From positions 7,453,837-7,517,836 of the forward strand of contig CM034600.1 in assembly GCA_020091685.1 (NCBI GenBank): a stretch of DNA of 64,000 nucleotides, read 5' to 3'. Origin of the DNA: Lutjanus erythropterus (Eukaryota > Chordata > Actinopteri > Lutjaniformes > Lutjanidae). The notes under the pieces are model-generated. The model saw only the letters and a list, made by a program, of their open reading frames with translations, did not search any database and was not told the DNA's origin. A program made the translations under genes and the position numbers. Below, one piece after another: positions 36,519 through 48,500 of the stretch; positions within the stretch are counted from its first letter, which is position 1; every line of letters starts with the position of its first letter.

Positions 36519-39500
36519 GTAGATATTTTATTCTGGAACTCTAACTTAACTCATTCTTTTTGATTGCATTGCTAGCAGTTACTGAGGAATGCTAGCAACG
36601 TTAGCTTAAGTTCAGTCTCGTTATTCACGTAATTGTGTTTGTTTGTCTCAGTTAGTTGACCGGCAATGAATTGCAATAAATTAGCCTTGTGCAGCGCTAC
36701 ATGACAGGACAACAACCCGACTCTTGTCCGTGTTTATCGATATAAAAACGTTGGCATTTAGCGTGCTAGCTGGACAGGTCGCTAGCTGAGTTTCTGCAGT
36801 GAAATAAGAGGGAGACTATGACTAACTTATACTTAAACTAGACTAGTTGTACACAAAAGCATTTAGACAAACACGTATGCATTTGTACACTTTCTCAGGA
36901 GGTTGGAGACAGCCGGATCGGTTACGACTCATGTCTTGAAAGCCAGTTTCTAATGGAAATTCTCGTAATTGATACCATTTTGTTAATTAAACTAGACGTA
37001 CACAGTTTACACCATAGGACGAAATGCATTTTACTAGTCGTTAGTGTTCAGCTGCAAATTCGGCACACGAGTGACTCTATAAATATCACTTAACTTAAGT
37101 AAAATCTCATGTTTTTACAAGCTCAAACAACTTGTTGCAGCTTGTTTTAGCAGCTGTCATTATCTCAGAGAATTGCTGCTGTATGGAAGATGCACTTATG
37201 TAAAACAAACAGATCAAAATAATTCATGAAAGGTCGTGATTCACTGTCCTCTTATTGAGTTTATGTAGTAGTGTAATAGCGTCCTGTTTACTCTGGTACA
37301 TGGAGATACATTGTTACATTTCGCATTGATATGTAAGATGTAAGGATTTTATTTGTTATCAGTTATCACTGCAGTCTACACAATGGTTAGACTGAATATG
37401 TTTACGTGATTTGTTAGTCCACAATATGTTCAGCTGATATCCTGTGGCCCAGTTCCAACAATGCTAACCTTAGACTAGCCTTCTGTTTATATTTTGAAGT
37501 TTTAAGAATAGCTTTACTAAGCAACATACCTGTTTAGTTCAAGATTGTTATAGGAATTATTGTTCACTTGACACTGAAACCTGTTGCTACTTACATCAGC
37601 ACAGATTTTGATGTTAAGCTAATGGTTTCTTTTACATAATGATTTAGTCTATTCTTATTTAACTGTTTCTTTGAGGTATCTTTTCTGATTGTCTTGCTTT
37701 TGTATCAGGTTACCCCAAACTTCTCAGCAGTAGTGTACACCTCATCAAACCGGCCAAATTCCTGTGTACATTGTTATATTTGACCATCTCCTTTCATCTT
37801 GCAGCCCGATAGAGGAGCAAAGCGTCCCAGGGAGGAGGATGGAGGAGCGGCAGGAGGAGAGGAGGACTCCAGAGGAGGGAAGCAGCAGAAAGGGTTGGGT
37901 GCCAGGGAGTTGGCCAGATACCGCGAAGCAGCAGGAATAGGAAATGAAGCAGGCGGTGAAATGAGGGAGACTGAGGAGCTGAGCTGGGACAAGAAGAAGA
38001 TCCTGGAGACACTGATGGACCAGGATGAAGAGGAACCTGAGGTATGTGAAACTCTTTTCAATAGAATTGTTAGATTCGAATGCTGATGCAGCTTTCACAA
38101 CAACATGTTCTTCTCCAAAAAAAAAAAATATGTTGCACCCAACTAGTTCCACATTGTTCAATGTAGAAACATCATTCACACATCAAAATATTCAGCTTAT
38201 GGACGTGGTTGCTATCATTCAGATGTCATACTTTCTGAAATAGTCAGTGTTTTTGGTGAAACTTTCCCTCATTCAAAGTTAATGATGGAATCCTCAAAAT
38301 TTCCACATTTTCACTGTGTCATATTTTCAAGGTTTTCTGATTCTTAACTTCTCATTTATATTTAAAACACCAAAATATTACACATCTTTCCTAAATTTTA
38401 GCTTCCAGTCACCTTTCAAATCCCATTAAAACTTTTCAAAACATTCAGTGTTCTTTGAAGCTTAGTTTTAATGCAAGACAATTAGAAAACTTTTCAAACC
38501 CACTAATCATCATCCTCTACAGTTTAGTGTGAGCCTTTCAACAAAAAATATATTCCACATATATCAGAGATTCTTGGTGTTATTTAGTTTTTCAAGCCAG
38601 CAATGCAGTCTAGCATCAGTTTCTCAACTGTCAGCATTCATGCCCACAATTTCTTAAGCAATAGCCTTCTCCAGTTACATTTGCTTTTCTGCACACTATC
38701 ATGTTTATTAAAAAACAATTATATATGAAGCCTTATTTGAAGATGTCTTCCTCTCTCGTTCATAGTTGTAACAGTGTATTTCACCATTGAAGTACTGCAC
38801 AATTTGTCACAGGAATTACGTGTCACTGTCACTGTTAACTTATAAAATAAACAGGCACACACACTCTGATTTATTGTCACTCACATTATCTCAGCAAGAC
38901 ACAATCTTCCATAAATATCAGCGACATGATTGTAATCAGTTCTATTGTGTATTTGCAGGTGTTGTTGCTATTGTTTCAGTGGTGGTTTTGTCTGGGCTGC
39001 TTTGCACTGTGATGTCTGAATAGAACAGCTTTGCAGTTGAATTGTCAGCACTTTATCATCCACAGCAGCTGTTTGTCTTATAAGAAAAAATGTGAGCTCA
39101 GTATGGTGTGCTTAAAGTTGCAAAAGTCTGAGTAGAATCATTTTATTTCAGGGTGGAGATGGCATGGCAGAGATGTTTCTTATTGTCTCTGCAGGGTTGA
39201 TGCTTGTCAAAATCCTAGCTGCGTTTCTGTTACTCTTGTTAATCTGCATCACTTTGTTCCTGTGATTATGTTGAACTCTCTGTAAGCCTCTCTGTATAGG
39301 TGTTTGAAACCAGAAGCTTAACCCAGCCTGACTCACATTTAGATGTGCTGGGAAACCTCGGCATGCATAGCATAGTTTCTGACCTTTATTTTCTTCACAG
39401 AGGAAGCCCCTCAAGTGAATTGCTACTGTAGGTGTATGGGTACTGTTTATCTATTAATATTTGAATTGTTAGCCATTCAAAATTTATCAGCTACACTGTT

Positions 39501-42500
39501 TGAGTTGCCAAATACTAAGTTGTTTATGACCCAAACTCAAAATCAAGTTAAGCGTTGTTTATGCTGCACAGTCAATGCTAAGGAAGAACTAACCTCTTGG
39601 CTAATTATATCATATTTACAGTAATGTTTATTAATATACACTGTCCCTGAGAAATAAATAAAATAAAAAATACGTTTTAATTAACTGAAAACTCTTGTCT
39701 ATTCATGGACATAGTTAATTGCCATTAGACAGTCCCTGTAAAGGAGATTTTTATTTTTTAAGCATTTAAAAATAAACAGGCTTTCTTAACATCCCCGAGA
39801 CATACTAATAGTAGAAATAATACAACAGTTAGTTCTGACCAAGTAATTTGATTGGACGAGAGACATTGGACGAGTGCTGATGAAGATTACAACATCACTG
39901 TGACTTGTAACTACAGTATTACAGTGTTCTAATAACTCTTAGCCTACATTGATGTTACAGTGACTAACAGATAGAGACCATGAAGACAGGATGCGTTCAT
40001 GATTCAGGGCTTATTACTGTCGGATCCCTGTCCCACATGTTTTAATCTGACAAATTATATGGAGTTGGATTCAAGCACAGCAGTTTAAACAGCTTTTCAT
40101 CTATTAATTGGGGACAACACCCACCTTAACATACACGTGTTACAGTTGTTATGAAATGCTTTGCATTGGCTTATATACATCAATCATGCAGTCGCTTCCT
40201 GAACAGATTTCACAGTCAGCAGATGGATTTATTAGTCATTCGGCTTTTCATGCTTAAGTCACACATCTTCTGTCATAAAATTTTGTGGTTGCTTCATTTG
40301 CGTTCAGACCACAAACAAACTGCACCAGAGTCTGCTTGGAGTTAGACTGAGTCCTACCTACTCAAGCAGTGTTGGTCCATTTGTTTGGTCTGTGTCTCAA
40401 AAATATAAACATCAAGATTCAAGATTCAGAGCGAGCTGAATACAGTCTTGAGGCAGTTTAATGAATCCATCCAAACAACTAAACAAGAGTTCTACTGTGG
40501 TAACGTGTCGACCTACACAAAGTAGTCAGCGAGCTAACATGTTGACGTGTTGCTAGGCAACAGCCCAGTCCCAGTCCAGAGGGGTGTACTACGAAGCGAG
40601 ACTAATGGGTTAGCAAGCTATGTTGAGTCTAAACCCAGGATTTTCAGTGTCACGAAGGTGGCTCTCTTTTAACCTGGCTAGATCACCATGGTAACTTATA
40701 CTAAACTCATAACCTGGTCAGGAGCAGGTTATGTTCAGAGTTTCAGATTAAATCGTCTGTAAAAAGCTCCATTCTTCAACTTATAATTGTCCTAACAAGG
40801 TTGTTTATGAGCGATATAGCTTATATACTGAGGGAAGGCGTTAAAAATGAAAAATTGCTGAGCTGTATGTTTGTAATATCACTGAACAAATCTATATAGT
40901 GTAAAAATGTAACAGCGGCACAAACTGTCTGCATCGCACTGTCATGGTAACCTCCGTTTGGTGATGCAGAGTCATTTTCCCTGTTTGCTCCAGATCATAT
41001 TAACACTTTAAATTGACATGGTATATAATCCACACAGTAAAATAATGATGAAACAACTACAGACACTTTGAATACTTTTTACTGTTATCTGTTTTGTCTC
41101 GGTGATATTGCAGCTCAGATCACTGATTAGAAAATTCATCATCATTTATCACAGACAATCTTAAACTCATTTTACGTTGGTTTGGTCAAAAACTTCAGTG
41201 ATGTCCACGTCTCTGTCATCATAGGACAGTGTCAGACAGACTTCATCATGTTTAAATCTGCTGTATGGAGTTTTATTGTTTAATGTGCAGTTTTCATGTT
41301 AGAATAAACGGCAGCATTAAGACATCATAAGAGCTCATAATTATAACAACTTGATGATTTTGACTTAAGTAAGTGGCTCGCGATCGCTTCATTTCATGCA
41401 GAAGAAGAGTCAAATGACGCAACAAACGCCCCTTTTATGTGAGTGCGCACAGAGTCTGAAGACAAAAGCCTGGATTAACAAAGTGAGTTGATAACCACCA
41501 TCGTGATACCCGTTATCTCTGATTGCAATTTTAAGCTTTGTCGATCCAGATCATGCAAATAAAGCCTGGCTGTGTTGAGCTTCCTTCATAGTACAGCCCT
41601 CAGTTGTGGAACTGTTTGTGTTGGTGGAACCAAATCAATGAGTAAATAAACAAAGAAATCACAGCTGTAATCATCTTCCTGCGACTGGATCACAGCTGTC
41701 ATGGTATATGGCCGTTGTGTTCTCAATTGTATTGTACTGACTAATGCTAAGTTCTACAGATGCCATGTTTGAACTTTTGTATTCAATAAAGTGAGAAAAA
41801 TCAAACGAACAAAAGGACCCATTAAAGTTCTCCATCTTGAAATGAAAAGACCCATGTGCAACAGGCAAAAATCTGGAGGTGCACCATGACCACTTGCAGA
41901 CGCAAGAATCAGATTGATGTCACTTTTAGCACACGCACCAGACACACTGTTTCAAGCGTAAATCTAGCTCATGTCATCTGTGTTCTCGTCTAAAGTTGGT
42001 CGGAAGTGCTGTAATACCTGCAGAGTGAAAAGGCTGTGATTGTCAAAAAAAAAAATCCTAGACTGTCAGGAAAGTTCCTGTGCGATTGCTTCTTGAAAAA
42101 AAAAAAGAACCAATTGTCAGTACCAGTGTTGCCATGTTATGTAATGCCTTTAGAAAACTGTACATCTATTATCCTGTACTTATTATCTGACACAGCAGCC
42201 TTCTCAAGTATTCACTGTGTCAAGAGCTACTCAGAGCAAAGTGCTGCACTGTTCTATAATGGCAGACAATTGTACTTTCCTAACCTGTCATTATCTGCCC
42301 AACACTTTGCAGGCTTTTAAGCCAGCAGGAGGTCAAATGCTTCCCTTTCCACTGTCATACACTCACATTCCACCTGATGGTAGAAAATCTCTGGCTGCTC
42401 TGCTCCACTCACATAATTAGGGTGATCATGATGTTTCTTTATTGTTTTTGCTGCAGTTACCTCAATCAAAGACTTTCTTTCCTTTCTCCTCTCCCCCCCA

Positions 42501-45500
42501 TGTTCTAATTCAACAGGCAGAACCGGTGGATGAGAGCTCGGTGAAGAAAATGATCCTGACCTTTGAGAAAAGGTCGTACAAAAATCAAGAACTGAGGATT
42601 AAGTTTCCAGACAACCCAGAGAAGTAAGCCCATCACTGATGGTTCACAATGTTTTGCTCTTTTGGTCGTTTATTTTAATACCTGAAACGCTGTATGTGAA
42701 CGAAGACAAATTTAATTTGCACTTAACAAAGCTTATTACTATTTTTCTCAAACACATTAAACAGACGGTCTGAGCACAACTTCTATTTTATTGTCACTTC
42801 ACTGGCTCCCAGTAAAACAAAGAACTGATTTTAAAGCACTTCTTATTGTTTTAAAATCTGTTGGCACACTCACTGAATACACACTGGACAGATCCCTTAG
42901 ATCAACAAATAAAGGTCTCCTTACTGTAGATAGTTTATTCAAAATCAACTAATGATGCTTTCAGTTATTATGGTCTTATTCTTTGGAATTCTCTAGTACA
43001 TGAACTACACTGTGCTACAACAAAGCGTTCTTTTTAATATTTATTTTTTTTATTGTCAGTATAATTATTATATAATGATAATAATAATACCATCTTGTAT
43101 TTTGTCCTATATGTTTTAATATATGTAATACTTACTTATCTTATATGGTATTTTTTATGTTTTTGTCATGTGTGTATCTTTGCTTTTATTTTGAAGCATC
43201 TTGAATTTACATCATATGACTTGACTCACTATCACCAAAGTGAAATGTATTAGATTGATGGTAACATTGAATGCTAACATGCTAACCAAAATGCCTTCAT
43301 CTTTAAACCAGGTTCATGGAGTCCGAGCTGGATCTGAATGACATCATCCAGGAGATGCATGTGATCGCCACAATGCCAGACCTCTACCACCTGCTGGTGG
43401 AGCTCAACGCCGTCCACTCGCTGCTGGGCCTCCTCAGTCATGAAAACACTGATATCCTTTACCCAAATACTTAAAAAACTGAAAAATAAGCCAGTTATAC
43501 AAAAGAAGCAAAAACAGGTAAGGAGAACAGATTGGAATATTGAAGTGTTCAATATTCCAATCTGTTCTCCTTACCTGTTTACAGCAGAAGAAAACTTCAC
43601 AATTCATTGATTTCTTTTAGATGACAATGGTAGGGAAATTATTTAGTTCATTATTTACACCTTAAAAAGTTATTAAATTAAATAACCAGTTTCAAAGGCA
43701 CTGAAGTCTCTATTTGACCAAATGTGACTGGAAATTTTTACTTGCAGCTTTAAAGAAATGGTCAGTTTCTTAATTACAGTACATAAGTAAGTATCCCTCA
43801 TAATTTCAAAAGAAGTTCAGGCTGTAACCTGTTTCAGACTGTCTGATCAAAACTATCCATTCATCCTGTATCTAGAATTGTGGGGATTCCACATTAGTCT
43901 TTAAGAGATAAGACTGGTGATATTCTTTTTAAAAACAACAATGAATATGTGTAGCCAACGCCTGATATAGCTTATTCTGCTGTGCCGCAATGCTCCTAAA
44001 ACAATAGTTTTGTCACACTGTAGTGCGTTTTGAGTCAATCCCAAATACAAGGGTGTCAAATGAACAGGTGAAAATGCATTTTGTGAATGCATTTTTTACT
44101 GTTATTTTAGAATTGTTTGCTAAAAACTACAGAGCTAATCTGTTCTACAAAACGACTGACCCTTTAAAGGAGAAGTGTGTGATTTCCAGTGGCATCTAGC
44201 GTTCAAACCTTAGATTGCAACTAAGAGGATTTACCCTGACACCGCCCCTCTCTCACCAAGAGTAAGGTGGCCGTCAGTGGACAAAATTGCGAGCGAAAGC
44301 TATCTCACAACAAACTACAATTATGTGTGTAGGATGAATTACCTGTCCAGCAGAAAACAGGCAACCTCGGTGTCACTGTGAAAATGTTTGTCCTCCAGCG
44401 ATTTCCATCGTGTAAACGCTATGCCGATGTTGATTCGTGTTTTTGCCGTTTCCTGTCATGCTTGCGTTTACTTTCTTCGCGTCTCCGCTTCTTGGATGAT
44501 GGGGATTCACTGTCCGCTGCTTTTTGTTCTGGTACAGTGTATGTATGATCCTCCATTTGTCAAAACTGTGCCAGTCAAGGTTAAATGATCTGCCAGCAAT
44601 CACCCGCGTCTATCCTCCCCATCTACTTCCGTGTTTACGCTGCGGCGTCTACATAAGGTCGCCATGGGCTTCCCAAGAGTTTGTCCGCTCTGCGCTGCCG
44701 TAAACGGCGCAGGATGATGATCTCCATAAATCGACCCGACCGTATGTAACTATAAATGGCTATTTCTAAAGTAACGGGAACATATAGATTATGAGTTTAC
44801 ATTGATTGATAATAATAAATAACATACTTATATATAATATATTTCATTTATGTACATAAATTCCTGTAATTATTACACACTGGTCCTTTAAGAAAAAGAA
44901 AAGAAACTAAATTTTTGTTTTGTTTAGTTTTTGTTTAACCCCGTAAAAAAAAAAATAGCTTCAGCTTTAGTAGGACCGAATAGGCTGAGAGCCACAGTTT
45001 GTGACAGATGGACTAATGCATTGTTGGTTTTTGTCTTTGCATGGGTTTTGGTTTTGCTAATCTTATCATCAAATTATGATATAATATACCTAAACTTTCA
45101 TTAAAACTATGTAGCCTAATGTATCTGTAAATTTTAGTAAATGAGTGCAATTTATTATCAGCAGTTAAAAGGAGGGAGTGGGGAAAAATTGGTTGAAATT
45201 AAAATAAATTCATACAGCGTAAAAATACAAACACAATCAAACTATAGGATATATAAAAATTAATTTACTATATATATTATAACAATAATCAAGTCAAAAC
45301 AATTTAATTAATTTCTCTGTGTTCATCTTGAACACAGATTAAATAAGAGGATGATGACACTAAGGCTTGAGAAGCAGCTCATAATTGTACTACTGGTTTT
45401 GTTGCTCTCTAGAGGGAGCTGCTCACGGTCTAATAAATTGCCTCAAGTGATGTCACTTAAGTCTCTTGGGTCTGAATTCAACAAATTTGAAAATAAAAAA

Positions 45501-48500
45501 AAATTGGAGGAGTGTAGTAAGAAGAAAGTGAGCCTAGCAGACCTCTTTAGTCTGCTGCTCTTCTCTTCTCCAGGCTAGCAGCTCAAGGCTACATTAACTT
45601 CTATGAACATAACACACCTGAATCTCTTACAGAGCACTGTGGGTAATGTAGGCACCAGGTTTTAATTAAGATGACTAATGCTGCATTGAGTATAATCCGT
45701 CCATCATGTGTCTGACAGTGTTATAGCAGTATCTAAGGGCGGTGTGCTAAATCAGTGGAGTTCTCCTTCAACACAAGCTGATTGTCCTTAGCCTGAACCA
45801 CATGTTGCCATAGCAGTGGTGGACCTGCTGCAGGAGCTGACAGATATCGACACGCTCCACGAGAGCGAGGAGGGTGCCGAGGTACTCATAGACGCTCTGG
45901 TGAGTTCAGGATTTACATCAGTCTTTGATTAGATTGATGAAGCAGCACTTTGTGGCGTCAGTACTTCAGTTTCCTGGGCTCTGAAAGAGGCCGAGGGGAT
46001 TGATTAACGGTATTAACATATCAAAAGCAAGGCTTCGCTCGGCTCTCATTGACTGAAAGACTTGCAGACATTTAGACTTATTGACTGTTTGGATAACAAG
46101 CTTTTATCATGATACTGCTTCAGACCAGTGCCTGTCCACATGTGATATATTGATTGATACTGATACGATATAATCATTTTTCCTTTCTGGTAGAGCAGAT
46201 TATTAAAGGAACTATGCAATATATTTATACTATTAGTTAAAGAGTTGTAAGAATTTTGTATTTTTTCTTAGAAGTTGGCTTTTCTTTTCAGGATAGTGGA
46301 CCTAGCTTTAAAGGAGAAATCTTTAATATATTTACTTTGATAAATCATCAAATGACCAAGAGATGCCATCAAAGATCAAGGCCAGAATAACTGTTTTTGT
46401 TTGCCCATTTCTTGTCTATTTTTTTTGTTTAAATTAGAGTTTTGCCAAAAGAGTGAAGGTCTGTTTATGAGTGGTAAGAAATCATCAATGATCTCTTCAG
46501 AAGACACCGATGTTTATAAGGGTTAAGTTGAGCTATATGTTAATGGAGTCTGGCAGACAGTCACTGAACTCCAACCTCAGAGTGTGTGTTTTCATAACTG
46601 GGCTTTTGTTTTCAGGATAACAGGCTCAGCTTTACATGGACAGACAGTTGACCTTGTCACCAGAGATAGTGCTGTGCTTGTCTTGCGCTCATGTAGGTTC
46701 CTTCCCTGCACGTAAACCACCTGAGCTACAACTCGCTTTAACCATAGATTGTTTTTTTAATAGAACTTATTTAATAGTTATGACTATGGCTCCAACTGTT
46801 TGGACTGCTGCACTCATTTTTGAACAGTAGGAACTTATTGCTGCTTTTCATGTTACAAATTTAACATTATACAAATTGTTTTTTTTTACTAGTGGTATTA
46901 TTAAAAGTAATTGTCTATTAACTTTTGAAACATGCTGCAATGACTCTGTGCTTTCTGTCATGGTTAAATTATTATCATTAATTTAGCTAGTTTGCACTTT
47001 ATAGCTATATGCCAGTGTGAGTCGCCGTGGATATTAATTTACAAAGTAACAAGAACATAGTCAAGGGGAAGAAAAAATAAATTTTGAAGTGTAATGTCAA
47101 CTGTATAATTATAGCATCTCCTCTCACACCCTTTTCGGTTATCTAAAGGCTTTCTTCGTCACCCTCCAGCTGTGTCTGTTGGCGTCAGCTCTATGTTTAA
47201 CATCTCCTCTCTGTATCTGTTTTTTTTTTTGTCACCGAGCCTGTCGTGCGGTCTATGAACCAGGGAGGATTTTTGATGCCCCATTATGTGTGCTGACATT
47301 TAGAGCGACACAGACAAAGGTCAAACTACAATAATGTGCTGATATACCTATAATGGGGGAGAGAACTGCATGCCCCTGCCCCTTCACGGCCGTCACTGTG
47401 ACACTTCATCAGAGAATCTGTTGGCTTGAATGTGCTTTATGTCAGGTTACATCCCAGTGTCGTTCATCGACCGTGAATGAGCTGTTTTGTCTGATGTCTC
47501 AGGCACATTATTTAACCAGTGCCCAGTGGCTGGCTTCTCTTAAGGCCAAGCGGAGTGTTTTCAGAGTGAGAAAATTTCAACCTTTTAGAGAAGTGCTTAT
47601 GACCTGGAGTGACCATCACAGAAAAGAGCAGGTGCGGTGTAGTGCTGTGTGGCTTCCAACCACAGCACTCCTCTATCTGTTGTGGTAAGAAAAGATCACT
47701 TTCATAGAGCTCTACCCGACTTTTGTCAGTTGAATTGGATTTGGCTGTTCAGTACAAATAAGGACTTCAACTAATGTTATTTTCATTATTGATTATCTTT
47801 TGATTATTTCCTTGAATAATTGATAACTTGTTTGGTCTGTACGATGTCAGGAAATATTGATACGTGTTTCCCAAAGCCCACGAAATAAAATAAATTTCAT
47901 TCTCCACCTTATTTAGCTACAATAATCACAAACTCTTTCATCTTCAGTTACACCTCTGTAGCTTCCTTCCCAATCTGCCTTATGCTCTGTAAAAATGGAG
48001 GTTCATTTTGGCGCATATCAGACAACACAGATACCGATATAGCTGTGTTAGGCCAATATCTATTATCAATCGAAGTTATTTTCTAACTTTATTTTATACC
48101 CCATTGTTTTATGATGCCTGTGTTGTTTTTATTTGGCTCTTCTTTACTGCTGTTCTTTTCTGTGTTGTTTTATCTGTGCAGGGTTGTACAAGGTGCTTTC
48201 TGTGAAGCACTTTTTAACCTTCTTAAGAAAATTGCTCTATAAATAAAGTTTATTATTCTATTCTATATCAAACGAACGTGTCTCTGTGTGGCGTTTTGAA
48301 AAGCATCATGAGGTTTTTCTTGTTTGCAAGCTGGCTGGTTAGTGTCTGACAAGAACAATTGGATAAATGTCAAAGACCCTTGACAGAAAAAAAGCTTGTG
48401 TGTGTGTGAATTGGCTTGTGATGTGATAGTGGGCGAGCAGTAGCTCAGGTGGCTTTGCAACGCTTTCAGGATAAATGCATTATATAAATGCAGTCCATTT

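Larger units (their letters stand above)
43452..45801 (+). other. ctnnbl1 intron 4, U12-type AT-AC intron
   Basis: 2350 bases. The donor ATATCCTTT (43452-43460) matches the minor-spliceosome AT-AC consensus exactly. The branch-site candidate TCCTTAGC at 45785-45792 differs from TCCTTRAC at the A before the last base. Its adenosine at 45790 is 11 bases from the AC at 45800-45801, within the short distance usual for U12 introns. Phase 1. The intron also holds a perfect inverted repeat at 43512-43580 and a MITE at 44161-44891. If retained, translation would stop at 43472-43474. Confidence 0.92.

Noticed and set aside
37745-38179. Minus-strand frames of 72-144 codons over exon 2
   Set aside because: Shadow of the real exon 2 on the + strand. 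The reverse of a purine-rich exon gives Ser/Pro/Leu-rich frames.
42511-42520. Alternative acceptor for exon 3 at the AG ending 42520
   Set aside because: It would start the exon four bases later and break the frame. The AG at 42515-42516 keeps it.
43441-43475. Exon 4 running on into a GT donor or frameshifted gene
   Set aside because: The protein match ends exactly at the AT-AC boundary and resumes in frame at 45802, so no mutation needs to be assumed.
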